Positions 1 to 7,687 of a stretch of 64,000 bases of DNA are shown here, piece by piece. The notes under the pieces were generated by a model. It did not search any database. It worked only from the letters and a program-made list of their open reading frames with translations, and had not been told where the DNA came from. This DNA comes from Methylotenera_A sp031417915 (lineage in GTDB: Bacteria; Pseudomonadota; Gammaproteobacteria; Burkholderiales; Methylophilaceae), in the NCBI GenBank assembly GCA_031417915.1, contig JANOWN010000007.1:1-64000 (forward strand), in the 5' to 3' direction. The translations under genes and the position numbers were made by a program. The number at the start of each line of letters is the position of its first letter. Position 1 is the stretch's first letter.

Positions 1-862
1 AAAGCCCTAACACCACGCTGGGAAAGCCATTTTTATTGACGTAATCTGCCAAGCCCAATTTAAGCGCGTTGTAAACGGCTGCTTCTAAGCTCAGTTTTGG
101 TGAAATAAAGGCTCTGGAAGGCGCATGGTTATTGGTCTGCATGTTATTAATTTCTACCACACCTAACGTTTCTTCAAACGAAGGCAATTGCTGCGTAACG
201 CTACCTTCTTTGTTTAGAACAAACGACGCGCCATCAAACACCAACTCGTCTTGTCCGCCGACCATATTCACATAAATAATGGGCAAACCAGTTTCTTTGG
301 CACGCTCGGCAATCACTTCGTAGCGCGTTTCCAGCTTGTCCATGTGATAAGGCGAGGCGTTGAGCGCGAGCAAAAACTCTGCACCCGCTTGTTTGGCGCG
401 CATGGCTGGCGCAGGTTCCCAGCCATCTGCGCAAATCATCACACCAAATTTTGTGCCTTGGTGAGAAAAAACTAGTGGTTTGGTGCCCGCATCAAAATAG
501 CGTTCTTCATCAAATACGCTGTAATTGGGCAAACATTGTTTGTGATAAGTCGCGACGATTTTGCCGTTTTCGAGGATGGAAGCCGCGTTATACAGTTTTT
601 TATTGGCTAAATGTGGGTGACCAATTAATAAAGTAATTGCAGAAACCTGCCCTGCAAGCCGCTCCAGCGCTTGTTCGCAGGCATGGTTAAAATCATCACG
701 AAATAACAAATCTTCGGGCGGATAACCGCACAAAGCGAGTTCTGGCGTAATGATTAAGCTCGCGCCAGCTGCTTTTGCCTGATTGGCGAAATCTAATATT
801 TTGGCCGCGTTGCCTTGAATATCGCCAACGATGCAGTTAATTTGTGCGAGCGCGATTTTCAT
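1..862 (-). CDS. nadE: Glutamine-dependent NAD+ synthetase, N-terminal part (3' end beyond window)
   Basis: NadE amidates deamido-NAD+ to NAD+ in the cytoplasm; the long form uses glutamine through an N-terminal nitrilase-like amidase. The visible 287 residues are this amidase domain: it begins MKIALAQINCIVGDI and carries the Glu-Lys-Cys triad as E41 in TPELALCGYPPEDLL, K108 in TYHKQCLPNY and C144 in VMICADGWEP. The ATP-dependent synthetase domain lies outside the window. The ATG at 860-862 is 17 bases behind the stop of the ankyrin gene, so nadE is probably the last visible gene of a sucC-sucD-ankyrin-nadE transcript. The frame contains a degenerate copy of the 37-base palindrome (110-146, read as NMQTNNHAP) and one isolated arm of it (648-660). 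Confidence 0.93.
   Translation of the reverse strand, partial: MKIALAQINCIVGDIQGNAAKILDFANQAKAAGASLIITPELALCGYPPEDLLFRDDFNHACEQALERLAGQVSAITLLIGHPHLANKKLYNAASILENGKIVATYHKQCLPNYSVFDEERYFDAGTKPLVFSHQGTKFGVMICADGWEPAPAMRAKQAGAEFLLALNASPYHMDKLETRYEVIAERAKETGLPIIYVNMVGGQDELVFDGASFVLNKEGSVTQQLPSFEETLGVVEINNMQTNNHAPSRAFISPKLSLEAAVYNALKLGLADYVNKNGFPSVVLGL
110..146. repeat. 37-base palindrome family, degenerate copy inside nadE
   Basis: Centre GCATGGTTATT (one change from GCATGGATATT) is followed by GGTCTGCATG, like the right arm of the intergenic copy at 41726. The left arm is poor. It is read in the nadE frame as NMQTNNHAP, the same frame as QTNIHE in purL. It could be chance similarity in a variable linker. 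Confidence 0.4.
648..660. repeat. Isolated arm of the 37-base palindrome inside nadE
   Basis: TGCCCTGCAAGCC is identical to the consensus left arm, but no centre or second arm follows. Read on the minus strand it encodes RLAGQ, the same peptide as in the nuoF copy. It may be a decayed copy or chance. Confidence 0.3.
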
Positions 863-879
863 GCGCTTAGTATTTGAGC

Positions 880-1815
880 CTAATATTTTCCACCGGCATC
901 TTTGATCAATTTCACAATTTCAGGGTTGCCTTTTTTAAGCGCATACACATACGCAGTCAGGCCATATTTGTCGCGCGCTTTTACATCGACTTTGTTTGCA
1001 AGCAACAGTTTCACCATGTCTTCTGAGTTAGTATCTACCGCCAATTGCAACAGCGGCGTACCTTCCGAGTCTTCGTGGTTTACATCGGCACCTTTTGCAA
1101 GCAAGGTTTTGGCCGCTTCAACCTGCGCTTTTTTCACCGCCCAAGTTAGCGCTGTCCAGCGCGATTGATCTTGCTCGTCTACTTTAGCACCATGACTCAA
1201 CATGTAAGCGATTGCGGACGCGTGGCCCTGGCGCGCGGCATACATTAATGCGGTTGCACCTTGCCTATCGTGCGCATTGGCTTGCGCGCCTTGCGCCATC
1301 AGCGAGGTAATTGTCGGCACATCGCCACTTTTGGCGGCGTACATCAGTGCAGTTTTGCCGTCATCGGCTTTGGCGTTGGCGTCCACGCCGTGTTTAATCA
1401 TCAAATCTACGATTTCAGAATAACCAGAAGTCGATGCCATACCGAATGCGCTCCAGCCGCTATCGTCGCGAATTTTCGGGTCAGCGCCTTTTTCTAGCAA
1501 CACTTTTACCGTGGCGATGTGATTTTTTCGAGCCGCGAACATCAGCGCGGTCCAGCCGCCTTTGTCTTTAGCGTTCACCTCAGCGCCTTTTGCAATCAGC
1601 GCAGCAGCCACATCGGCTTTATCTTTACGCGCCGCGTACATTAGTGCGGTAATGCCATCTGCATCTTTAGTATTGGCGCTTGCGCCGCTTTCCAGCATAG
1701 CCTTCACTGTCGCCAAATCGCCCTTGGAGGCCGCAGTGAGCAAGTAGGCAATGTCTTCAGCAAAGCTTAATGCACTTAGCAGAGAAAAACATAGAAACAC
1801 AATCAATTTTTTCAA
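880..1815 (-). CDS. Secreted ankyrin-repeat protein
   Basis: 311 residues. An N-terminal signal peptide (MKKLIVFLCFSLLSALSFA, likely cut after residue 19) is followed by about eight ankyrin repeats filling the rest of the protein. The repeated cores are visible as GITALMYAA, GWTALMFAA, GKTALMYAA, GATALMYAA and RWTALTWAV, each about 33 residues apart with the usual G-A-D/N-V-N-A turn. Ankyrin repeats bind proteins; the partner is unknown and the location should be periplasmic. The gene starts only 5 bases after the sucD stop and ends 17 bases before nadE, so it is probably cotranscribed with two cytosolic metabolic genes, an odd placement. A second, shorter ankyrin protein lies at 12136-12621. 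Confidence 0.85.
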   Translation of the reverse strand: MKKLIVFLCFSLLSALSFAEDIAYLLTAASKGDLATVKAMLESGASANTKDADGITALMYAARKDKADVAAALIAKGAEVNAKDKGGWTALMFAARKNHIATVKVLLEKGADPKIRDDSGWSAFGMASTSGYSEIVDLMIKHGVDANAKADDGKTALMYAAKSGDVPTITSLMAQGAQANAHDRQGATALMYAARQGHASAIAYMLSHGAKVDEQDQSRWTALTWAVKKAQVEAAKTLLAKGADVNHEDSEGTPLLQLAVDTNSEDMVKLLLANKVDVKARDKYGLTAYVYALKKGNPEIVKLIKDAGGKY

Positions 1816-1820
1816 GTTAG

Positions 1821-2711
1821 CTACTTTCTATTTTCGGCTTTACTTTTTATGGCTTGCAGCACCGCTTCACCCAAGCCTGCGGGTGAAGTTGCCACCACGC
1901 AACCTGCGTTTTCCAGCGCTTTCATTTTATCTTCGGCACGGCCAGATCCGCCAGAGATAATTGCGCCAGCATGCCCCATGCGCTTGCCTTTTGGTGCTGT
2001 TAGCCCTGCAATATAGGCGGCGACTGGTTTGGTGACGTGATGTTTAATAAAATCTGCTGCGGCTTCTTCATCCGAGCCGCCGATTTCGCCAACCATAATT
2101 ATCGCTTCTGTTTCAGGGTCAGCCTCAAATAAGGTTAAGCATTCAATAAAGTTTAAGCCTTTAATCGGATCGCCGCCAATGCCGACACAAGTGGTTTGAC
2201 CCAAACCCAGCGCAGTAGTTTGATGCACCGCTTCGTAAGTGAGCGTGCCAGAGCGCGATACTACGCCCACCTTGCCACGCAGGTGAATACTGCCCGGCAT
2301 AATGCCGATTTTGCACTCGTTTGGTGTGATAATGCCAGGGCAATTTGGGCCGATTAATTTTGCGCCATTCGCCTTTAATGCCGACTTCACGTTGAGCATA
2401 TCTAATACGGGAATGCCTTCGGTAATGCACACAATAAGCGCAATGCCCGCGTCAGCCGCTTCTAAAATCGAATCTGCCGCAAACGGCGGTGGCACATAGA
2501 TGACGCTGGCGTTGGCTTGCGTTTCGCACACGGCATCGCGCATGGTGTTGAACACGGGTAAATTCAAATGTTGCTGACCGCCTTTGCCAGGTGTGACGCC
2601 GCCGACCATTTTGGTGCCGTAGGCCAGCGCTTGCTCCGAATGAAACGTGCCTTGTTTGCCAGTAAAACCTTGGCATAAAACGCGCGTATTTTTATTGACT
2701 AAAATACTCAT
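1821..2711 (-). CDS. sucD: Succinate-CoA ligase, alpha subunit
   Basis: 296 residues, the normal length. SucD binds CoA and carries the phosphohistidine of succinyl-CoA synthetase (succinyl-CoA + NDP + Pi = succinate + CoA + NTP). The CoA-binding Rossmann start is seen as CQGFTGKQGTFHSEQA, the P-loop-like VTPGKGG near residue 40, and the phosphorylated His as H247 in KRMGHAGAIISGG. The ATG overlaps the sucC stop by four bases (ATGA), the usual coupled arrangement. Malate-CoA ligase MtkB of serine-cycle methylotrophs is a close paralogue and cannot be fully excluded, but no serine-cycle gene is nearby. Confidence 0.93.
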   Translation of the reverse strand: MSILVNKNTRVLCQGFTGKQGTFHSEQALAYGTKMVGGVTPGKGGQQHLNLPVFNTMRDAVCETQANASVIYVPPPFAADSILEAADAGIALIVCITEGIPVLDMLNVKSALKANGAKLIGPNCPGIITPNECKIGIMPGSIHLRGKVGVVSRSGTLTYEAVHQTTALGLGQTTCVGIGGDPIKGLNFIECLTLFEADPETEAIIMVGEIGGSDEEAAADFIKHHVTKPVAAYIAGLTAPKGKRMGHAGAIISGGSGRAEDKMKALENAGCVVATSPAGLGEAVLQAIKSKAENRK

Positions 2712-3862
2712 GCTGCCACCTTCACTACCTGTTTAGCCGCATCCGTTAAATTTTCTGCCGAGATAATATTGAGGCCACTCATCCGTAACATTTGTTTACC
2801 TAAGTCAACGTTTGTGCCTTCTAAACGGACGACAACGGGAATGGTCAAACCCATCTCTTTCACTGCGGTGATAATGCCTTCGGCAATAATATCGCAGCGC
2901 ATAATGCCGCCAAAAATGTTCACCAAAATGGCGCGTACATTTTTATCTTCCAGAATAATTTTGAACGCTTTGGTCACCATTTCCGCCGAGGCGCCGCCGC
3001 CGACATCGAGGAAATTGGCAGGCGCGCCGCCATGCAATTTAATTAAATCCATGGTTGCCATCGCCAAACCCGCGCCGTTAACCATGCAGCCAATGTTGCC
3101 GTTAAGTGCAATGTAGTTAAGCCCCGCCGCGTGCGCAATCGCTTCTTTCGCGTCTTCTTGGCTCCAATCGCGTAGCTCATTTAATGTTTTTTGGCGATAC
3201 AGCGCGTTGTCGTCCACGCTCATTTTGCAATCCAGCGCCACCAGTTTTCCGTCTGTCGTGACGATGAGTGGGTTAATTTCTAGCAGGCTTAAATCGTTTT
3301 CTTTGAACAATTTGTACAAGCCTTTTAGCAACTTGGTAAATTCGGCCACTTGCGCAATATTTAAGTTAAACGCCAAATTGCGCGCTTGAAAATCCACCAA
3401 ACCGTTCAGCGGGTCGCACACTTCCTGCAAAATTTGCTCTGGATGTTTGGCGGCGATCTCTTCAATATCCATGCCGCCCGCAGACGAAGCAACTACTACA
3501 ATTCTTTCTAAAGTTCTATCAACCAACATCGATAAATATAATTCGCGCGCAATTGGCAAAGTTTCTTCGATGAGCACTTGGTTCACCATTTGCCCATCGG
3601 GCGCATTTTGGTAAGTAACTAAAGTCTTGCCAAGCAAGGCTTTTGCAGTCGCTTCTACTTCGACAAGTGATTTCACCAGCTTTACGCCGCCCGCTTTTCC
3701 GCGTCCGCCCGCGTGAATTTGCGCTTTCACCACAAACGCGTGCGAATTAATATTTTTTGCGATTTCGATTGCTGTGGTGGCATCGCCTGCAACCGCGCCA
3801 ATAGGCGTTGCTAGACCATATTTTTGTAATAAAAGTTTGGCTTGATATTCGTGTAGATTCAT
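2708..3862 (-). CDS. sucC: Succinate-CoA ligase, beta subunit
   Basis: 384 residues, the usual size. It is the nucleotide-binding ATP-grasp subunit that pairs with SucD. It starts MNLHEYQAKLLLQKYG, typical of the family, followed by the nucleotide-binding stretch KAQIHAGGRGKAGGVK (about residues 47-62), the Mg-binding region LLEINPLIVTTDGKLVALD near residue 200, and the CoA-ligase domain beginning around NGNIGCMVNGAGLAMAT. It is first in the minus-strand run sucC-sucD-ankyrin-nadE. The 124-base gap to the divergent gene at 3987 should hold both promoters; a TATAAT on the minus strand at 3891-3896 is a candidate -10 without a clear -35. No sucAB or other TCA genes are in view. Confidence 0.93.
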   Translation of the reverse strand: MNLHEYQAKLLLQKYGLATPIGAVAGDATTAIEIAKNINSHAFVVKAQIHAGGRGKAGGVKLVKSLVEVEATAKALLGKTLVTYQNAPDGQMVNQVLIEETLPIARELYLSMLVDRTLERIVVVASSAGGMDIEEIAAKHPEQILQEVCDPLNGLVDFQARNLAFNLNIAQVAEFTKLLKGLYKLFKENDLSLLEINPLIVTTDGKLVALDCKMSVDDNALYRQKTLNELRDWSQEDAKEAIAHAAGLNYIALNGNIGCMVNGAGLAMATMDLIKLHGGAPANFLDVGGGASAEMVTKAFKIILEDKNVRAILVNIFGGIMRCDIIAEGIITAVKEMGLTIPVVVRLEGTNVDLGKQMLRMSGLNIISAENLTDAAKQVVKVAA

Positions 3863-3986
3863 TTTAAAGTGATGTTTGCAATGGCAATTAATTATAGTTT
3901 TTGTTTCAAGTGATATTTTCGCGCAAAAGCCTAATAGAAGCTAGTATAAAAAAGCTGACGCCAGCAAAATCAACAATAAAGGACAT

Positions 3987-4592
3987 ATGATGACAACTGC
4001 TTCACAAACACTGCGTGACATTACTGGTATGGGCTACAACCCTGCTGGCCTTAAAGATTCCGCGCTAATTATGGTGGATTGCCAAAATACTTATAGACGC
4101 GGCATGATGCAGCTGACCAATGTAGAGCCAGCGGTGAAAGAGGCGCAAAAATTATTGCAAATGGCACGCGATTTAAACATTCCGATTATTCATATTCAGC
4201 ACGATGCAGGAGTGGGTACGCCGTATGATGTGACTGCGGAAATTGGTCAGATTTCTGCTGAAGTTGCGCCAAAAAATGGTGAAGCTTTAATTACCAAAAA
4301 TTATCCTAATTCTTTTGTTGCGACTCCGCTTGAAGCGCAATTAAAGGCGCTCGGTATCGAAAATGTGGTAATTGCAGGCTTTATGACGCATATGTGCATT
4401 AACTCGACTGCGCGTGGCGCATTTAATTTGGGCTTTAAACCGACGGTGGTTGCCAGCGCTTGTGCAACGCGTAGTTTAGTTGGCGCAAACGGTAAAACAA
4501 TCGATGCGCAAACCATGCACGAAGCCGCACTGGCCGCGATTCGTGACTTATTCGCGGTGGTGGTAGATGATGTGGCGAGTTTAAAAGCTTGA
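3987..4592 (+). CDS. Isochorismatase-family cysteine hydrolase
   Basis: 201 residues, soluble. The isochorismatase-like hydrolase fold is shown by the Asp-Lys-Cys triad: D31 in IMVDCQNTY, K104 in LITKNYPNSF and C137 in GFMTHMCINSTARGA. The last motif, with its nearby cis-peptide, is highly characteristic. Members cleave amide bonds of nicotinamide, N-carbamoylsarcosine, biuret or similar compounds; the substrate cannot be read from sequence. The start is preceded by AAAGGA at good spacing and there is a second ATG next to it. It overlaps the following RidA-like gene by four bases, suggesting both act on one nitrogen-containing metabolite or on reactive enamine/imine products. Confidence 0.85.
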   Translation: MMTTASQTLRDITGMGYNPAGLKDSALIMVDCQNTYRRGMMQLTNVEPAVKEAQKLLQMARDLNIPIIHIQHDAGVGTPYDVTAEIGQISAEVAPKNGEALITKNYPNSFVATPLEAQLKALGIENVVIAGFMTHMCINSTARGAFNLGFKPTVVASACATRSLVGANGKTIDAQTMHEAALAAIRDLFAVVVDDVASLKA

Positions 4593-4948
4593 TTATCAAA
4601 AGATTTAGTGTAGAAAACCGCTATTCTGACATGGCGGTTTTTAACGGTGTGGCCTATTTGGCAGGTCAAGTCGCCAACGATTTAAGCCAAGACATTAGCG
4701 GCCAAATGTGCGAGGTTTTGGGTATGATTGACGCGCTGCTGATACAAGCCAACTCAGATAAATCGCGTATTCTAATGGCACAAATTTACTTGGCCGATTT
4801 AGCCGATTATGCAGCGATGAATGTAGTTTGGGACGCATGGGTTGCCGATATTAAAGGCCATGCACCTCCGCGCGCCACTGTACAGGCCTTACTCGCAAAC
4901 TCCAATTATAAGGTTGAAGTGGTGATTACCGCCGCACAAAAATTTTAA
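4589..4948 (+). CDS. RidA/YjgF-family protein (YoaB-like)
   Basis: 119 residues. RidA-family proteins are small trimeric enzymes that hydrolyse reactive enamine/imine intermediates. The fold is recognised from VAYLAGQVANDLSQDISGQ, the SRILMAQIYLADL strand and helix, and the C-terminal HAPPRATVQALLA, in which the Arg is the conserved anion-binding residue. Overall it resembles E. coli YoaB more than RidA itself. It appears to start with TTG at 4589, overlapping the stop of the cysteine hydrolase (TTGA); no ATG in this frame precedes the conserved N-terminal strand, so translation is probably coupled to the upstream gene. Confidence 0.82.
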   Translation: MIIKRFSVENRYSDMAVFNGVAYLAGQVANDLSQDISGQMCEVLGMIDALLIQANSDKSRILMAQIYLADLADYAAMNVVWDAWVADIKGHAPPRATVQALLANSNYKVEVVITAAQKF

Positions 4949-4964
4949 TTTTTAATTAATAAAA

Positions 4965-5001
4965 TGCCATGCAATCCAATACCCATGAGGCTTGCAGGGC
5001 A
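4965..5001. repeat. 37-base palindrome family, intergenic copy
   Basis: Read on the minus strand: left arm TGCCCTGCAAGCC, centre TCATGGGTATT, right arm GGATTGCATGGCA. The arms pair with few mismatches. It lies between two convergent genes (stops at 4948 and 5013) and could fold as a transcript-end hairpin for either. Confidence 0.75.
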
Positions 5002-5012
5002 TGTTCTCTTAA

Positions 5013-5798
5013 TTATAAATCTTGCTCCCAAGCATTGCCATACACTTTGCCGTTGCGGCTTAACCAAAACATTTGGTACATGCTGGTTGCCCACATAAAC
5101 GTAGAAGCCAAGCTATAGCCGATGCCGCCGATGATGGTGAAATATGCAAAACCTGGGCTTAACTTAGTGAGCCACCACGATAAAATATCAACAATCAAAA
5201 ATGCAAATGGGAATGCAATGGCGATGATTTTGAGTTTTTTAGGTACGCCCACCGCAAAGCTAAAAATAAAACCAATGAAAAAGAAGATAAAGCTAATGCC
5301 GAATAAATGAATGTGCGAAACGCGCGTTAAGCTTTCAATTGTTGCGCCAGTGCTAGTTGCGGCCACTTTTTGCACTTCTTCAAAGTTTTTAAAGTTAGGT
5401 ATATTCGGCACATTGCTATGGCAGGCCACGCAATGTTGCTCGAAAACGCCTTTAAAATGATCGTCCCAATCGGCTTTTGGCGCACCTTTGTGCACCCACT
5501 GAATAATGTCTGCGCGTACTTCATCTGGCGCATTGGCCTTCATCGATCCGTTGAGCATACTTTCTAGTTTGCTATGTGTGCGGTCGCCATAATAGCTATA
5601 CACAATATCATTTTTCGATAATCCCACTTTGCCATCGGCCATGCCGTGCGTCATCATAATCTGTAATCCCGCCATGAGCAAGCCAACGCCAATCACCAGT
5701 AAATAGCCCGCGAACAGCGCTTTTAGCGGCGAAGGTAGGTTGGGCAAATTAAGCCATGACAAATTTTGTAAGTTAGGGTCTTTTGGTGTGGATTTCAT
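5013..5798 (-). CDS. Membrane protein with one c-type haem motif
   Basis: 261 residues, function unknown. One membrane segment at about residues 27-48 is followed by a roughly 100-residue hydrophilic domain holding a single haem c attachment motif C123-V-A-C126-H127, then four hydrophobic helices from about residue 150 to the end. A periplasmic haem domain between membrane helices suggests an electron-transfer or redox-sensing membrane protein. Histidines in or near the helices (RVSHIHLFGIS) could bind a b-type haem. It is alone on the minus strand between convergent RidA-like and divergent serB. I recognise it only as a conserved proteobacterial membrane cytochrome-like family, sometimes misnamed in databases. 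Confidence 0.75.
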   Translation of the reverse strand: MKSTPKDPNLQNLSWLNLPNLPSPLKALFAGYLLVIGVGLLMAGLQIMMTHGMADGKVGLSKNDIVYSYYGDRTHSKLESMLNGSMKANAPDEVRADIIQWVHKGAPKADWDDHFKGVFEQHCVACHSNVPNIPNFKNFEEVQKVAATSTGATIESLTRVSHIHLFGISFIFFFIGFIFSFAVGVPKKLKIIAIAFPFAFLIVDILSWWLTKLSPGFAYFTIIGGIGYSLASTFMWATSMYQMFWLSRNGKVYGNAWEQDL

Positions 5799-5885
5799 TC
5801 GTAACTTTCGGAAGATAAAACGGATAAAAAATCATAGCATTCAAATATGAAATCACAAAGACATGATGCTGATTAGTGCACCTGC

Positions 5886-5891
5886 TATAAT
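5886..5891 (+). promoter_or_regulatory. Probable extended -10 promoter of serB
   Basis: TGCTATAAT (TG one base before TATAAT) lies 30 bases upstream of the serB ATG. No good -35 at 17 bases, as allowed for extended -10 promoters. By position and sequence only. Confidence 0.5.
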
Positions 5892-5920
5892 TTCAATTTT
5901 GGTTAATCTCAGGTTATTTC

Positions 5921-6760
5921 ATGCGTTTAGTGGTTCAAGGTCGCGCCATTCAAATGGCGCATTTGCAGCATATTCATGGCCAAATCGGCGGAAACACGCA
6001 ATTTATGCAAATTGCTGAACATGCATATTACTTGCCCACACAATTAGCAGACTTTGCAGCGGTGAAAACGTTCTGTGCCGAGCAGCAAATTGATTGTGCA
6101 TTAGTGCCAGATGCACAGCGTTTAAGCCATTTTGGCTTATGTGTGATGGACATGGATTCGACACTGATTAATATTGAATGTATCGACGAAATTGCCGATA
6201 TGATGAATTTGAAACCACAGGTTTCTGCGATTACCGAAAGAAGTATGCGTGGCGAACTAGACTTCGCACAAAGTTTGAAGGCGCGCGTAGCTTTGCTGAA
6301 AGGTTTGCCCGAAACTGCCTTACAAAAGGTGATTGATGAGCGACTGCAAGCCAACCCTGGCGCGGTGGAGTGGATAGCAGCATGTAAAGCCAACAACATC
6401 AAAACTATGCTGGTTTCTGGGGGCTTTACCCTATTTGCAAACCACGTTAAAAATTTACTTGGGCTCGATTACGCAGTTGCCAACACTTTTGAAATTATCG
6501 ACGGAAAGCTCACAGGTAACATTTTGGGCGACATTGTCGATGCTGAACGCAAAGCACAAGAATTGCTGAAATTACGCGATGAGCTTGGCTTAAAAGCCGA
6601 CCAAACCATTGCCATCGGCGATGGCGCGAATGACTTGAAAATGATGTCTGTCGCGGCTGTGGGCGTGGCGTATCACGCCAAGCCTATCGTGCAGCAACAA
6701 GCGACTTATTCGTTAAATCACTCAGGCTTAAATGGCGTGATTAATTTGTTTACGGCTTAA
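5921..6760 (+). CDS. serB: Phosphoserine phosphatase
   Basis: 279 residues. SerB dephosphorylates O-phosphoserine, the last step of serine synthesis. HAD-superfamily motif I is VMDMDSTLI, with nucleophile D77 and acid/base D79; the following CIDEIAD is the SerB-type cap start. Motif II is seen as MLVSGGFT and motif III/IV as IGDGANDLKMM near residue 230. The N-terminal 70 residues form a short ACT-like or linker region, as in other beta- and gammaproteobacterial SerB. A single-gene transcript is likely: a good extended -10 precedes it and a long palindromic repeat follows. Confidence 0.93.
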   Translation: MRLVVQGRAIQMAHLQHIHGQIGGNTQFMQIAEHAYYLPTQLADFAAVKTFCAEQQIDCALVPDAQRLSHFGLCVMDMDSTLINIECIDEIADMMNLKPQVSAITERSMRGELDFAQSLKARVALLKGLPETALQKVIDERLQANPGAVEWIAACKANNIKTMLVSGGFTLFANHVKNLLGLDYAVANTFEIIDGKLTGNILGDIVDAERKAQELLKLRDELGLKADQTIAIGDGANDLKMMSVAAVGVAYHAKPIVQQQATYSLNHSGLNGVINLFTA

Positions 6761-6765
6761 AATTT

Positions 6766-6884
6766 CTGTCATGCTGAACTCGATTCAGCATCTTGACTAG
6801 ATTGCGGTTTAGATCGTAAAGGTCTTGTCCGTGGAATATATACACTAAAGTGCATTATTAACACGCCAAAGCACGGAATGACAG
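6766..6884. repeat. Intergenic palindromic repeat with CTGTCAT/ATGACAG ends
   Basis: The stretch between convergent serB and the DUF455 gene begins CTGTCATGCTGAACTC and ends CGGAATGACAG, so the outer ends are inverted. The inner GCTGAACTCGATTCAGC forms its own hairpin. It is related in style to the CATTCTGAGC repeats elsewhere in the window and contains no reading frame. Confidence 0.6.
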
Positions 6885-6886
6885 GT

Positions 6887-7675
6887 TTATAGTAACGCCA
6901 GTTCTGCTTCGCTGAAACCAGCGCTACGTCTAGCTTCAAGGTTGAATGGTGGCTTGAGTTTAGGTGCACTATATTCAACACATAAGCTTTTAAAAGTCGC
7001 AATCGGTTCTAAATCTCCCTCATTACAGAGCCAGTTATACCAAACATTGCCAACCGCTACATGACCAATTTCGTCGCGCAAAATAATATCTAAAATTTCC
7101 GCCATTCTCAAATCACCGACCTGCGCAAATTTGTTGCGAGTGGATGGCGTTGCGTCCAAGCCGCGCGCTTCCATGGTGCGCGGCACCAGTGCCATGCGTG
7201 CCAGCACGTCATCTTTGGTTCTATCGACCATTTCCCACAAGCTGTTGTGGCCTGAAAAATCGCCATAGCGGTAGCCAAAAGTTTGCAAATGCGCGTTTAA
7301 AAGTGAGAAATGATAGGCTTCTTCCACCGCGACTTTTAGCCAATCGGTGTAGTAATTTTCGGGCATATTGTCAAAGCGCCAAATCGCATCCAGCGCCAAA
7401 TTAATGGCGTTAAATTCGATGTGGGCGAGGGCGTGGATGAGGGCGGCGCGACCTTCAATCGTGCGCATAGAGCGCTTTGGTAGTTGCAAGGGCGCAACCA
7501 ATTCTGGCTTAGTTGGCCTGCCAGGAATGTTTTGATAGATGCCTTGCAGGCCACATGGATATTGGCTTGCAGGCGTGCTGAATTTAATTTTTTTTAGCGC
7601 CAAAACGCCTTTTGCTTTTTTCTCAGCGTCGCATTCGCATAGCCAGTCGAGCGCAATTTTCCGCAGTTCGCTCAC
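6887..7675 (-). CDS. DUF455 ferritin-like protein
   Basis: 262 residues. The core matches the DUF455 family of ferritin-like four-helix proteins: HALAHIEFNAINLALDA, the E..YH pair in VAVEEAYHFSLL and the DEIGHV motif in IILRDEIGHVAVG supply the Glu/His ligands expected of a di-iron site. No substrate is established for the family. The N-terminal region (about residues 34-48, reading TPASQYPCGLQGI) is encoded by a copy of the 37-base palindrome, so this segment is probably a tolerated insertion in front of the conserved GRPTKPELV. It is last of six tightly spaced minus-strand genes starting at fccA; the gap to the preceding gene is 12 bases. Confidence 0.8.
   Translation of the reverse strand: MSELRKIALDWLCECDAEKKAKGVLALKKIKFSTPASQYPCGLQGIYQNIPGRPTKPELVAPLQLPKRSMRTIEGRAALIHALAHIEFNAINLALDAIWRFDNMPENYYTDWLKVAVEEAYHFSLLNAHLQTFGYRYGDFSGHNSLWEMVDRTKDDVLARMALVPRTMEARGLDATPSTRNKFAQVGDLRMAEILDIILRDEIGHVAVGNVWYNWLCNEGDLEPIATFKSLCVEYSAPKLKPPFNLEARRSAGFSEAELALL
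7540..7576. repeat. 37-base palindrome family, copy inside DUF455 gene
   Basis: Left arm TGCCTTGCAGGCC, centre ACATGGATATT, right arm GGCTTGCAGGCGT: a nearly complete copy. The minus-strand gene reads through it in frame as TPASQYPCGLQGI. Confidence 0.8.
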
Positions 7676-7687
7676 TTATTTTGCCCG

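Noticed and set aside
3461..3475. AATATCCATG inside sucC, the exact core of the 37-base element
   Set aside because: Flanking arms are absent and the codons encode GGMDIEE, a conserved SucC stretch, so I treat it as chance.
1821..3862. Malate-CoA ligase (mtkAB) instead of sucCD
   Set aside because: The families are hard to separate by eye, but no serine-cycle genes are near and lengths fit SucCD; kept as an alternative only.
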